Both the position numbers and the translations under genes were made by a program. From an uncultured Oscillospiraceae bacterium (lineage in GTDB: Bacteria > Bacillota > Clostridia > Oscillospirales > Ruminococcaceae): a stretch of DNA of 42,282 bases. The DNA lies in assembly GCA_949741215.1 (NCBI GenBank), contig CATJLA010000111.1, positions 1 to 42,282 on the forward strand, written 5' to 3'. The stretch's first letter is position 1. Each line of letters opens with the position of its first letter. Shown piece after piece: positions 15,324-23,639 of the stretch. A model generated the notes under the pieces. The model did no database searches and was not told where the DNA came from. It saw only the letters and a list, made by a program, of their open reading frames with translations.

Positions 15324-17171
15324 TTATTGCGGGAGCGAAGGGGCGGGGAACTCTTCGCCGTAGGAAAGCTCCAGAGGGATTTTGATAATTGCGTCCAGTC
15401 CGCCATTCGGCAACTGCTCATAATGCAGCCCGCTGTCTCCGCCGATCAACAGCCGAATACGGGTATTTACATTGCGGATGCCAATACCTCTGCCGCCCAG
15501 AGACTCAATGCCGCCCTCTTCTTCGTCAGTTTTCAGCATTTTGTTCAGCTGCTCTGCGCTGCCGCCGGTGCCGTTATCCTCTACGTGAATCCGCAGCTGA
15601 CCGTCTTCTTCCTCACAATATAACCGAATTCTCAGCACATCACCGTCCCGCTGGGCATGGAACAGGGCGTTTTCTACAAGAGGCTGCAGAATAATCTGAG
15701 AAACACGCACAGAATAATATTTTTCCGGGACGTCACAGATAAACTGGAACCCGCTTTTGTACCGGAGAGCCTGGATGCGGATGTAATGCTGCAGGTAGTC
15801 TATCTCCTCCCGCAAGGATACTGTCGTGCGGGAAAAATTCACACTGTATTTCAAGATGGCAATCAGCGAGCTTACCATGACGACAATATCATCATTGCCC
15901 TCCATCAAGGCGCAGCAGCTGATAGAATCCAGCGTGTTGTAGATGAAATGAGGGTTAATCTGCGCCTGCATGGTTTTCAGCTGGGCGCTGCGCAGCTTTT
16001 CTGCCTCCTCCACCGCCTCCTCCAGCAGTCTTTGAATCCACTCCAGCATCCGGTTATAGCTGCTGTACAGCGTTTCAATTTCATCCTTGGACGCAGGCGC
16101 TTCCACCGGCAGCGGCAAACTGCGGTCATCCCGCACCTGTACCATGGCGGCAGAAAGCCGTATAATCGGATCTACCAGCTGTTTGGAGAACAAAGCGGAA
16201 ATCAGCGCCGCAATTACCAAAAGCAGCAGAACAATCAAAAGCATCACCGGAATCGGCGCGCTTACATAAACCCACACATCGTTGGCAGGCACCAGCAGCA
16301 CCCCTTTCCAGTCTCCCTGAAAAGCCGTTGCGCTGGCTGTATACCTCTGCCCGTCAATCACAACATCCTTGGTCTTACCGCCGCTGGGTATGGCAGAAAG
16401 CGCCGAATCCAGGCTGCCGCCCATATGTTCCGGGGGAAATCTCTCCGGATCCGTGCTCAAAAAAACATTCTCTCCAAACACAAGCATGGCGATGGTATTA
16501 TCGGTAACCCGGGAATTATCCAGAATTTCAGAAAGCACCACCTTGGGCACCATATACAAAATCACACCCAGATCCGAGTTGAACCGAGCATCAGCAATCC
16601 GTATACTGCGCAGCGTATGGGCAAAAAAAACGTGGTTCGGATTATTTTCATCCCAAAAAGCATAAATCTGACCCTTACGGCGGGCAGTTTCTAAATACCA
16701 ATCCTCCTCCAGAACATCCTGAAGACTGTAAATCCGATGGTTGGAGAACGCATTCCAAGTCAGACTGAAATCCCCCTGTTGATCCCCGGAAAGCTCAAAC
16801 TGCGTATCCACCAGCATAACAACAAGCGAGCCTCTCATCAAGGTAGTTGTCAGGGTGCCGGTGGTAATATTAAAGGTTTTAGTCACCTGATTCCGCTGGA
16901 CATAAAGCGGCGTATTGCTGCGATTCACCAGCGTTTTTGCCAGTTCCTCATTGCAGCTGAGAAAGTAGGCACTCTGCTTGATGTCAGCAAAGATAGAATC
17001 CGCTACATCCGCCATGGTATTGGTGGTCCGGGTCTGCTCCAGCTCAATCCGCTCCCGGAACAAACTGAAGAAATAACGGGAAAAAAGCAGTGCAAAGGTC
17101 AAAATAATTATAAGCATCCCGAAGGAAAAATACCAAAAAGTCCGCTTGCGAATGCTGTTTTTCAAAAGCAT
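15324..17171 (-). CDS. YesM-like sensor histidine kinase
   Basis: The 615-residue membrane kinase has TM1 at about 15-36, an extracellular sensing domain at about 37-304, TM2 at about 305-328, a HAMP-like linker at about 330-385, then a His_kinase (YesM/LytS) domain with the phospho-acceptor His408 in QINPHFIYNT and a C-terminal ATPase domain with VENALFHA, DNGTGG and GRGIGIRNVNTR. It should sense an extracellular carbohydrate signal, possibly through the binding lipoprotein, and phosphorylate the YesN-like regulator encoded just upstream. The start at ATG 17171 follows GGAGAAGG. The 268-base gap to the regulator gene is long for such a pair. Confidence 0.92.
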   Translation of the reverse strand: MLLKNSIRKRTFWYFSFGMLIIILTFALLFSRYFFSLFRERIELEQTRTTNTMADVADSIFADIKQSAYFLSCNEELAKTLVNRSNTPLYVQRNQVTKTFNITTGTLTTTLMRGSLVVMLVDTQFELSGDQQGDFSLTWNAFSNHRIYSLQDVLEEDWYLETARRKGQIYAFWDENNPNHVFFAHTLRSIRIADARFNSDLGVILYMVPKVVLSEILDNSRVTDNTIAMLVFGENVFLSTDPERFPPEHMGGSLDSALSAIPSGGKTKDVVIDGQRYTASATAFQGDWKGVLLVPANDVWVYVSAPIPVMLLIVLLLLVIAALISALFSKQLVDPIIRLSAAMVQVRDDRSLPLPVEAPASKDEIETLYSSYNRMLEWIQRLLEEAVEEAEKLRSAQLKTMQAQINPHFIYNTLDSISCCALMEGNDDIVVMVSSLIAILKYSVNFSRTTVSLREEIDYLQHYIRIQALRYKSGFQFICDVPEKYYSVRVSQIILQPLVENALFHAQRDGDVLRIRLYCEEEDGQLRIHVEDNGTGGSAEQLNKMLKTDEEEGGIESLGGRGIGIRNVNTRIRLLIGGDSGLHYEQLPNGGLDAIIKIPLELSYGEEFPAPSLPQ

Positions 17172-17439
17172 GTTCCTTCTCCATTTTCTGCAACAAATCG
17201 GTTTTCAGTACTTCTGCCATTTTGGGGGAATATCCCCTTTCCGCTCCGCCACCAAAGCATGCCTCAAAGCAATCACCCCTGCGCGACGTCGCGAAAGCCT
17301 GTTTTTGCAAACCGCCCTGGAAAGCCTCCCCCCACTTCTTTTTGCAGAGAAAACCTCCGGCAGCTCCAGGCAGCCGCAAGCCCCCTGCAAAGGCCCAAAG
17401 CGCGGCTATGCACTTCGTCCTTTGCGGGCAGGCACATGG
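17172..17439. other. Gap between regulator and kinase genes
   Basis: No convincing gene is seen in these 268 bases. They contain the perfect 12-bp palindrome CGCGACGTCGCG (17282-17293) and a small GGGG/CCCC hairpin near 17224-17240. The regulator and kinase are probably still co-transcribed, because I find no strong terminator or promoter here. Confidence 0.4.
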
Positions 17440-18507
17440 TTATTTTTGCTTTAAGCCTTGCTTCATCAGCATCATGGTGCGGTACTGGGAGGGCGAAACC
17501 CCCACCGAGGCGCTGAACAGCCGGGAAAAATAGTCCGGCGTCATATACCCTACCCGCTTGCTGACATTGGCCACCGTGATAGAGCTGTCCATCAAAAGCT
17601 CCCGCGCGTGCTTCAGGCGAACCTCATGAATGGTGGTAATAATATTTTTGCCCTGATGCTGCTTGTACAGCGCGCCGGTGTATACGGGAGAAAGGTGCAG
17701 CCAATCGGAGATTGTGGCGACAGAAAGGTCAAAATCCGCATAATTCCGCTCGATATAATCGTCAATCTGCTCCACATAATGGATCGTCTGAGGCGCGCCT
17801 TTTGCACAAAAGGCAGTACATTTTTCACACTGCTCCTTTACAAAGCTGATAATATCCGCGATATTTTTCAGCTTGCTGTAAGAGGCTATAGCGGCCTGGC
17901 CCATTTGCTTCATTTCCGCCTTTTGAAAGGTAACAGAATGCGCCTGCTCAAACAGCTCCTGCAAAAACATCATGCCAAAGTGCTGCAGATCTTCAATGTA
18001 AATCTGGTGCAGAGCCATATACTCAAAGGCCTCCCCGCCGGAAGCTGCGTCCCCGTTTTCCAGCATTTCATGGACGATCTTCTGTACACCGGTGTGATCC
18101 GCCCTCAGGGAGGTATAGTAGCGTTTTTTCTGCAGTTCCGTCATAGTTTGGCGGATTTTCTCACAAATTTCAGTTAGCCGCTCCCGGGTAATAGGCTTCA
18201 GAATATAATCCTGCACCCCCAGCTTCAAGGCGTTTTGTACAAATTCAAAATCACTGTATTCACTAAGCATAATAATGCTCACATCCACCATGGAGCTTCT
18301 CAGCTTTTCCACCAGCTCCAGGCCGTTTAATACAGGCATTTTCACGTCACTGATAATCAAATCCGGCGTTTCCTCCAGAGCGATTTTCAGCGCTGCAGCT
18401 CCATCCTCTGCCTCCAGTACCTGAGAAAAATCCAAGTCCTGCCAGGGCAGCATCTGGATAATACACTTTCTGACGAACACATCATCGTCTGCAATCAGCG
18501 CTTTCAT
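17440..18507 (-). CDS. YesN-like response regulator with AraC-type DNA-binding domain
   Basis: The 355-residue cytoplasmic regulator has a receiver domain at about 1-120, with the acidic pair Asp7/Asp8, phospho-acceptor Asp54 in IISDVKMP, Ser82 and Lys104 in LKPI. A linker of about 130-250 leads to a C-terminal AraC/XylS double helix-turn-helix (about 255-350) ending in VGYMTPDYFSRLFSASVGVSPSQYR. It should be phosphorylated by the downstream kinase and activate the divergent sugar operons on either side. The start at ATG 18507 follows AGGAGG. A strong promoter lies at 18571-18598. Confidence 0.93.
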   Translation of the reverse strand: MKALIADDDVFVRKCIIQMLPWQDLDFSQVLEAEDGAAALKIALEETPDLIISDVKMPVLNGLELVEKLRSSMVDVSIIMLSEYSDFEFVQNALKLGVQDYILKPITRERLTEICEKIRQTMTELQKKRYYTSLRADHTGVQKIVHEMLENGDAASGGEAFEYMALHQIYIEDLQHFGMMFLQELFEQAHSVTFQKAEMKQMGQAAIASYSKLKNIADIISFVKEQCEKCTAFCAKGAPQTIHYVEQIDDYIERNYADFDLSVATISDWLHLSPVYTGALYKQHQGKNIITTIHEVRLKHARELLMDSSITVANVSKRVGYMTPDYFSRLFSASVGVSPSQYRTMMLMKQGLKQK

Positions 18508-18570
18508 ACAGGCCTCCTTTATACAACTGGCTAAACAAATTAAAACCAGACAGTTTCTATCTCTTATATT

Positions 18571-18598
18571 ATTATAAACTATCCCGTCAAATTGTCAA
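18571..18598 (-). promoter_or_regulatory. Sigma-A promoter of the two-component genes
   Basis: Read on the minus strand, TTGACA (18593-18598) and TATAAT (18571-18576) are 16 bases apart. It is near consensus, so the regulator pair is probably made constitutively. Confidence 0.75.
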
Positions 18599-18692
18599 AG
18601 GAAAAACTTCTCTCCAAAACAACGAAAAATCAAGTTCATGTTTTTCTTGGCACATCATTATTTTTTGTGGCAGAATCGGGGGCGGTAAGCCG

Positions 18693-18721
18693 TTGAATAT
18701 TGCTGTGGGAAAAGATATAAT
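18693..18721 (+). promoter_or_regulatory. Sigma-A promoter of the plus-strand catabolic operon
   Basis: TTGAAT (18693-18698) and TATAAT (18716-18721) are 17 bases apart, about 90 bases before the start at 18812. The 304-base divergent gap between regulator and operon (18508-18811) holds this promoter, the regulator promoter and a short leader. A regulator operator was not identified. Confidence 0.75.
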
Positions 18722-18811
18722 AAGCGGTGATAAAGCAATTTCCGGTCTGCCAAGGGTCCTGTTTTTCAGGGCAGTTCTAAGGCTTTTTCCGCTGAAAAAG
18801 GAGGTTTTTTC

Positions 18812-20851
18812 ATGCGTTCCATGCTTTTGGAGGGCCGCACCCTGCGCCCTACCGCCCGCACCCTGTGGGAAATTCAGCAGTTTGCCTGCAAGCCGCCGGT
18901 GGAAACATCCACCAACCTTTACATTGACCTGCTCAGGCGGACAGAAGCCGCTTTGCAGCAGGGTAAACTCCGCCGGAGCTCCGTAACCGACGCCGCCTCC
19001 CTGCATCATTACCAGCAGGAGGTTAAACACCTGTTTTTAAGCTGCATCGGGGGCCTTCCCCCAAAAAGCGATCCTTCCTCTGCTCGGGTGACGGGCCGCT
19101 GTGATTATAAAACCTTTACTCTCGAAAAAATCCTTCTCTCTCCCGAGAAGGACACCTTGGTCTCCACAAACCTGTACCTTCCTTCCCAGCCGGTGCAAAA
19201 TGGCCCCGCCGTGCTGATCGTCGTCGGCCATTCTGACCCCGGCAAGGCGGATCCGGAGTACCAATATCTTGCCCAGGCCTTTGCCCACGCGGGTATCACC
19301 GCCCTGGTGATGGACCCCTTCGGCGAGGGCGAACGCTTTGAACACTACGAGGCAGAAATGGACTTCCAGCCCATTCAAGGCTGCTCCGGCGAGCACGACC
19401 TGATGGACTGGAAATGCAAGCTTTTAGGTCAAAGCCTGGCCCGCTATTTCGTGCGGGACGGCCTTGCGGCCCTGGATTACCTAGCCTCCCGCCCGGAGGT
19501 TGACCCTGCCCGCATCGGCTTAACCGGCCACTCCGGTGGCGGCACCCAAACCTGTATGCTGATGCTCGCAGCAGGCGACCGTTTTGCCTGTGCCGCCCCC
19601 TGCTGCTACACCACCGACGTAAAAGCCATGATGGAGCGCGGTGTTGACCCGGATAACGAGATGACCTGGCCCGGCAACTGGTCCAAAGGGCTGGATTACA
19701 TTGATTTTATCGCCGGCATGGCCCCCAAGCCTGTCCTCTTTTTGACGGTACAGCACGACTTTTTCCCCCGGGAAGGCACCAAGCGCACCTTAGCCGAGGC
19801 TCGTCAGCTGTGGCAGCGGTTAAACGCCCCTGTCCTGCCGGAAATGGCCACCGCCCAGTCCCAGCATTCCTACACCAATTATCTTTCCCGGACGGCAGCG
19901 GAATTTTTCAGCCGCCAGCTTACCGGGCAGCAGGCCGATCTTTCCAGCTTTGCCTTCCACTGTCTTCCGGACAAAGAACTTTGGTGCACCCCTGACGGTA
20001 TTCTGCCCAAGGCTTATCCGGAAATGCGCACCCTGCACCAGCAGCTTTTAGAGGAGCTTGCCCAATGCAAAAAGCGCCGGAACGCGCTTACGTCCCAGGA
20101 AAAAAAAGCAAAGCTTACCGAAGCGCTGCATTTGGAACGCCTGGACACCGCCCCGGAGGCCATGGTTGCGGCGGAGGGCGTATGCGGACATTATGTCTAC
20201 CGAAAAATCGCCTGGCAGCCGGAGCAGGGCTTTTGGAACACCGGCATGCTGCTGCGGGATATGCGCCAGGGAGATAAACCCCTGCCCACCGTCGTCGCTT
20301 TGTGGCCGGAGGGGCTTGCCCGCATTGCTGAGCATTCCAACTGGATTTACCGCACTATCCGCAACGGCTGGCAGGTGCTTATCATGGACGTCACCGCCTC
20401 CGGTTCCCTGCTGCCCTCTGACCTTGGGCATTCCGGGCTGTATATCGGCTGGGGCACCATGTTCAAGCTAAACGCCTACCTCATGCAGCTAAACGACTGC
20501 CTGTTTGCCCTGCGCACCCGTCAGGTTATCGCGGCCGTCAAAATGCTTAGCCTTTGGGACGAAGCGCAGCCCGGCGCCCTCTGCCTGTATGCCGAGCGGG
20601 AGTGCTCCCGTATGGCGTCCCTGGCAGCTTATATGACAGACCTGCCACTCTGTGCCGACAGCAATTTCCAAAGCTATGAGGAAATTGTAACCGAGCGCTA
20701 TCAGGATCAAACTAATACGCACGAGTGGATCTTCCCCTCCGCCCTGAACTTCTGGGACGCGGTGGAAACCCTGGAGGAGCTTTCCAAAATCGGGCTTCAA
20801 TCGCAGAGCCCTGCCGATGTAACACCGGCAGATGCCTGTGTTAAGCAATAA
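18812..20851 (+). CDS. Alpha/beta hydrolase (acetyl-xylan-esterase-like) with degenerate second lobe
   Basis: The 679-residue protein has an alpha/beta hydrolase domain at about 95-375. The nucleophile is Ser241 in GLTGHSGGG, and the likely acid and base are Asp316 (VQHDFF) and His352 (QSQHSY). The family includes acetyl-xylan esterases and dienelactone-type hydrolases, so deacylation of an acylated sugar is plausible. The C-terminal 290 residues look like a second hydrolase lobe in which the nucleophile elbow has become YAERECSRM, without a GxSxG motif, so it is probably structural or substrate-binding. No signal peptide is visible, so it is cytoplasmic. ATG 18812 follows AGGAGG. It is the first gene of the plus-strand operon. 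Confidence 0.8.
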   Translation: MRSMLLEGRTLRPTARTLWEIQQFACKPPVETSTNLYIDLLRRTEAALQQGKLRRSSVTDAASLHHYQQEVKHLFLSCIGGLPPKSDPSSARVTGRCDYKTFTLEKILLSPEKDTLVSTNLYLPSQPVQNGPAVLIVVGHSDPGKADPEYQYLAQAFAHAGITALVMDPFGEGERFEHYEAEMDFQPIQGCSGEHDLMDWKCKLLGQSLARYFVRDGLAALDYLASRPEVDPARIGLTGHSGGGTQTCMLMLAAGDRFACAAPCCYTTDVKAMMERGVDPDNEMTWPGNWSKGLDYIDFIAGMAPKPVLFLTVQHDFFPREGTKRTLAEARQLWQRLNAPVLPEMATAQSQHSYTNYLSRTAAEFFSRQLTGQQADLSSFAFHCLPDKELWCTPDGILPKAYPEMRTLHQQLLEELAQCKKRRNALTSQEKKAKLTEALHLERLDTAPEAMVAAEGVCGHYVYRKIAWQPEQGFWNTGMLLRDMRQGDKPLPTVVALWPEGLARIAEHSNWIYRTIRNGWQVLIMDVTASGSLLPSDLGHSGLYIGWGTMFKLNAYLMQLNDCLFALRTRQVIAAVKMLSLWDEAQPGALCLYAERECSRMASLAAYMTDLPLCADSNFQSYEEIVTERYQDQTNTHEWIFPSALNFWDAVETLEELSKIGLQSQSPADVTPADACVKQ

Positions 20852-20891
20852 ATTATTCACCCCGAATCAATAAAAACGGAGGCAGAAAATT

Positions 20892-22229
20892 ATGAAACTG
20901 AAAATCTCTATGGTAGGCGGCGGCTCCTATTCCTGGACCTACGGCCTGTTCAGCACCTTCCTTCACAACAACTTCTTTGATAAGGAAACCGAGCTTTGCC
21001 TTTACGACATCAACGAAACCGCTCTAAATAATGTTTACGAATTCTGTACCTATTACAACAATATGTTTCCTGAAAAGGCCATCACCCTCACCAAAACTCT
21101 AAGCGAGGACGAGGCCCTGGAGGGCTCTGACTTTGTTGTAATCGCCATCTCCCACGGCGGCCTGGAAGCCGAGCTGGAGGATCACTACATCACCCGCCGT
21201 CACGGCTTTTACAACGTAAAGGGCAGCGAGTCCGGCATTGCCGGCGCCAGCCGCACCATCCGCCACGTACCGGAGTTTGTGCGCATTGCCCGCAAGATGA
21301 AAAAGCTCTGCCCCAAAGCGGTAATGCTCAACGTTACCAACCCCCTTACCGCCCTCACCCGCTGCGTCCAGAAGTATGAGGACGTACATGCGGTAGGCTT
21401 CTGCCACGGTATCCGCAACCATCTGGAAATTCTGCTGCCCTACTTCGGCGCAAAGGGCTTTGAGGATGTCAGCTTTTCCGTCTCCGGCGTAGACCACTGC
21501 TCCTTCCTCACCGATGTAAAGCTTCATGGGCAGGACGCACTGCAGATTATGCGTGACAAGGGCATGATCGAGGCTGCCTGGGCCGGCAAATCCAACATCA
21601 CCTTTGACGATCCCTTTGCCGGGCGGGAAAATCAGCGTATCCGCTTCATCCTGTGGGATATGCTGGGCGTTATGCCGGGCCTCAGTGACGAACACTGCGC
21701 CGAGTTCTACTACCAAACCACCGGCACTCAGGAAAACCGGGATCGCTTCGGAATGCACTACGACCGGATTGAGGACCGCACCAAATCGGTAGACCGGCTG
21801 CGCAACAACATTGTGGAGCCGCTGGAAACCGGCAAAATGCCTCCCTTCCGCGTCAGCGACGAACGCCCTGACCGGGTAATCGAAGCCATGATGGGCGGAC
21901 GGGAGTTCTATGATGTAGTCAACTACCGCAACGTAGGTCAGGTACGGGAACTTGCCAAGGACACCGTAGTAGAAACCTTTGTCACCTTTGATTCCACCGG
22001 CGTACATCCGGCTATTGCCAGCCCTCTGCCCATGGCTGCCCAGGCTATTGTTATCCCCACCGCCCTGCGGGAGGAAATGTTCATGGAAGCCGCTATGGAA
22101 TGGGATGCCAACAAGCTTACCGCTGCCCTGTGTATTGACCCTCTGGTGCAGGATTTCACCCGCATCCGGGACGTAGTAAAGGAACTGATGGACTACAATT
22201 CCAAGTGGCTACCCAAGGGCTGGTGCTAA
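20892..22229 (+). CDS. GH4-family NAD- and metal-dependent glycosidase
   Basis: The 445-residue cytoplasmic glycosidase binds NAD at MVGGGSYSW (7-15). NVTNPLTA (147-154) is the conserved Asn-Pro segment, GFCHG (169-173) supplies metal-ligand Cys171, and VDHCSF (200-205) supplies His202. GH4 enzymes cleave alpha- or beta-glycosides, often phosphorylated or uronic ones, by oxidation at C3 followed by elimination. The specificity here cannot be read. It lies 40 bases after the hydrolase gene, with GGAGG upstream of ATG 20892. With the GH109-like gene on the other arm, the locus encodes two unrelated redox-type glycosidases. Confidence 0.9.
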   Translation: MKLKISMVGGGSYSWTYGLFSTFLHNNFFDKETELCLYDINETALNNVYEFCTYYNNMFPEKAITLTKTLSEDEALEGSDFVVIAISHGGLEAELEDHYITRRHGFYNVKGSESGIAGASRTIRHVPEFVRIARKMKKLCPKAVMLNVTNPLTALTRCVQKYEDVHAVGFCHGIRNHLEILLPYFGAKGFEDVSFSVSGVDHCSFLTDVKLHGQDALQIMRDKGMIEAAWAGKSNITFDDPFAGRENQRIRFILWDMLGVMPGLSDEHCAEFYYQTTGTQENRDRFGMHYDRIEDRTKSVDRLRNNIVEPLETGKMPPFRVSDERPDRVIEAMMGGREFYDVVNYRNVGQVRELAKDTVVETFVTFDSTGVHPAIASPLPMAAQAIVIPTALREEMFMEAAMEWDANKLTAALCIDPLVQDFTRIRDVVKELMDYNSKWLPKGWC

Positions 22230-22287
22230 ACCATAGTTGAGGTACGCCAAAGGCGCAGAAAACATTTCGTCCACCTTTGGAAAGGTT

Positions 22288-22327
22288 GCGGGAGTCCAGA
22301 GGGCAGAGCCCTTTGGTCACTCTCCGC
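22288..22327. repeat. Intergenic hairpin repeat within operon
   Basis: GCGGGAGTCCAGAGGGC (22288-22304) pairs imperfectly with the segment at 22308-22327, leaving a 3-base loop. The 222-base gap between the GH4 and nagA genes also contains two near-copies of AAAACAG(G)C-CCATTTTG before nagA. Similar G/C-rich hairpins are, from memory, common between genes of gut Clostridia. No T-run follows, so it may stabilise or process the mRNA rather than end it. Confidence 0.5.
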
Positions 22328-22451
22328 AGAGAGCGAAATACCCCGAATGGGGAGGCAAAACTGCGCAGTACGCTCTAATTTTTACTCAAAACAGGCTCCA
22401 TTTTGCCTGAAAACAGCCCATTTTGAACCAAAACGGTAAGGAGAATACGCC

Positions 22452-23621
22452 ATGAAAACAAAAATCAGCGGCGGCAAGCTTATCTTCCCCGACAGAATTG
22501 CCGAGGGCCTAAACCTCTACTTTGAGGACGGCATTATTACTGAAATCACTGAGGCCTCCCTTCCCTGTGACGTCGAAATTGATGCGGCAGGGCGCTATGT
22601 TTCCCCCGGGTTTGTGGATATCCACTCCCACGGCGGCGGAGACGCGGATTTTTTGGACGGAACAGTAGAGGCATTTCTGAAAGCCTCCCGGATGCACGCC
22701 TGCTACGGTACAACCACTATTGTCCCCACAGCCACCTCCGGGGAGCTTGCAGAAACCCTTGCCATGGAAAAGGTTTACGAGCAGGCGGTGGCCCAAAATA
22801 CCAACGGCGCCGATATGCCCGGCCTGCACCTGGAGGGCCCCTACTTTGCCATGGGCCAGCGGGGCGCACAGGACCCTAAGCATCTGCGCAACCCCAAGCC
22901 TGAGGAATATATGCAGATTTTAGACAACTGCAAGCATGTGCTCCGCTGGAGCATTGCCCCCGAGCTGCCCGGCGCTTTGGAACTGGGTGAGGAGCTGCGC
23001 CGCCGGGGCATTCTGGCTGCCATAGGCCACAGTGACGCCGGCTATGCCGAGGTGGAAGCCGCCTGGAAAGCAGGCTACACTCACGTCACACACCTATACT
23101 CCGGCATGAGCTCTTTACACCGGAAAAACGCCTACCGCTACATTGGCGTGTTGGAATCCGCCTACCTGATCGACGATATGACGGTGGAAATTATCGCCGA
23201 CGGAAAGCACCTGCCCGCCGGGCTGCTTAAGTTTGTATACAAGTTTAAGGGACCGGAGCGCACCGCTTTAATCACCGACTCTATGCGGGGCGCCGGTATG
23301 CCTGACGGCCCCTCGGTTTTAGGCCACTTTGAAAAGGGCCTGCCGGTAGTGATTGAGGAAGGCGTTGCCAAGCTGCCGGACCGCACCAGCTTTGCCGGCA
23401 GCGTTGCTACAGCTGACCGCTTAGTCCGCAACATGGTGCAGATGGCAGAGGTTCCCCTCACCGACGTCATAAAAATGGCCGCCACCACCCCCGCCAAAAT
23501 TATGGGCTTTGCAGACCGGGGCAGTTTAGCCAAGGGCCTGCGGGCAGATATTGCACTGTTTGACGAAAACATCAATGTCAGCCATGTTATAGTAGGGGGC
23601 AACAGCGTTTATACCAAATAG
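22452..23621 (+). CDS. nagA: N-acetylglucosamine-6-phosphate deacetylase
   Basis: The 389-residue cytoplasmic metal-dependent amidohydrolase removes acetate from N-acetylglucosamine 6-phosphate (or GalNAc6P) to give the amino-sugar phosphate for a NagB-type enzyme. It is a TIM barrel with the HxH motif His58-Ser-His60, Glu128 in LHLEGPYF, His193 in GHSDA, His214 in THLYSGMS, and catalytic Asp276 in ITDSMRGAG. Length and motif spacing are typical of the family. The start at ATG 22452 follows AAGGAG. The gene is followed 18 bases later by the ceramidase-like gene. The presumed partner NagB-like gene is on the other arm of the locus, which ties both arms to amino sugars. Confidence 0.92.
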   Translation: MKTKISGGKLIFPDRIAEGLNLYFEDGIITEITEASLPCDVEIDAAGRYVSPGFVDIHSHGGGDADFLDGTVEAFLKASRMHACYGTTTIVPTATSGELAETLAMEKVYEQAVAQNTNGADMPGLHLEGPYFAMGQRGAQDPKHLRNPKPEEYMQILDNCKHVLRWSIAPELPGALELGEELRRRGILAAIGHSDAGYAEVEAAWKAGYTHVTHLYSGMSSLHRKNAYRYIGVLESAYLIDDMTVEIIADGKHLPAGLLKFVYKFKGPERTALITDSMRGAGMPDGPSVLGHFEKGLPVVIEEGVAKLPDRTSFAGSVATADRLVRNMVQMAEVPLTDVIKMAATTPAKIMGFADRGSLAKGLRADIALFDENINVSHVIVGGNSVYTK

Positions 23622-23639
23622 AAAGGACAGGTACCCGCC

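Noticed and set aside
17172-17439. Possible extra gene between regulator and kinase
   Set aside because: The short frames there lack ribosome sites and family features. The gap seems non-coding.
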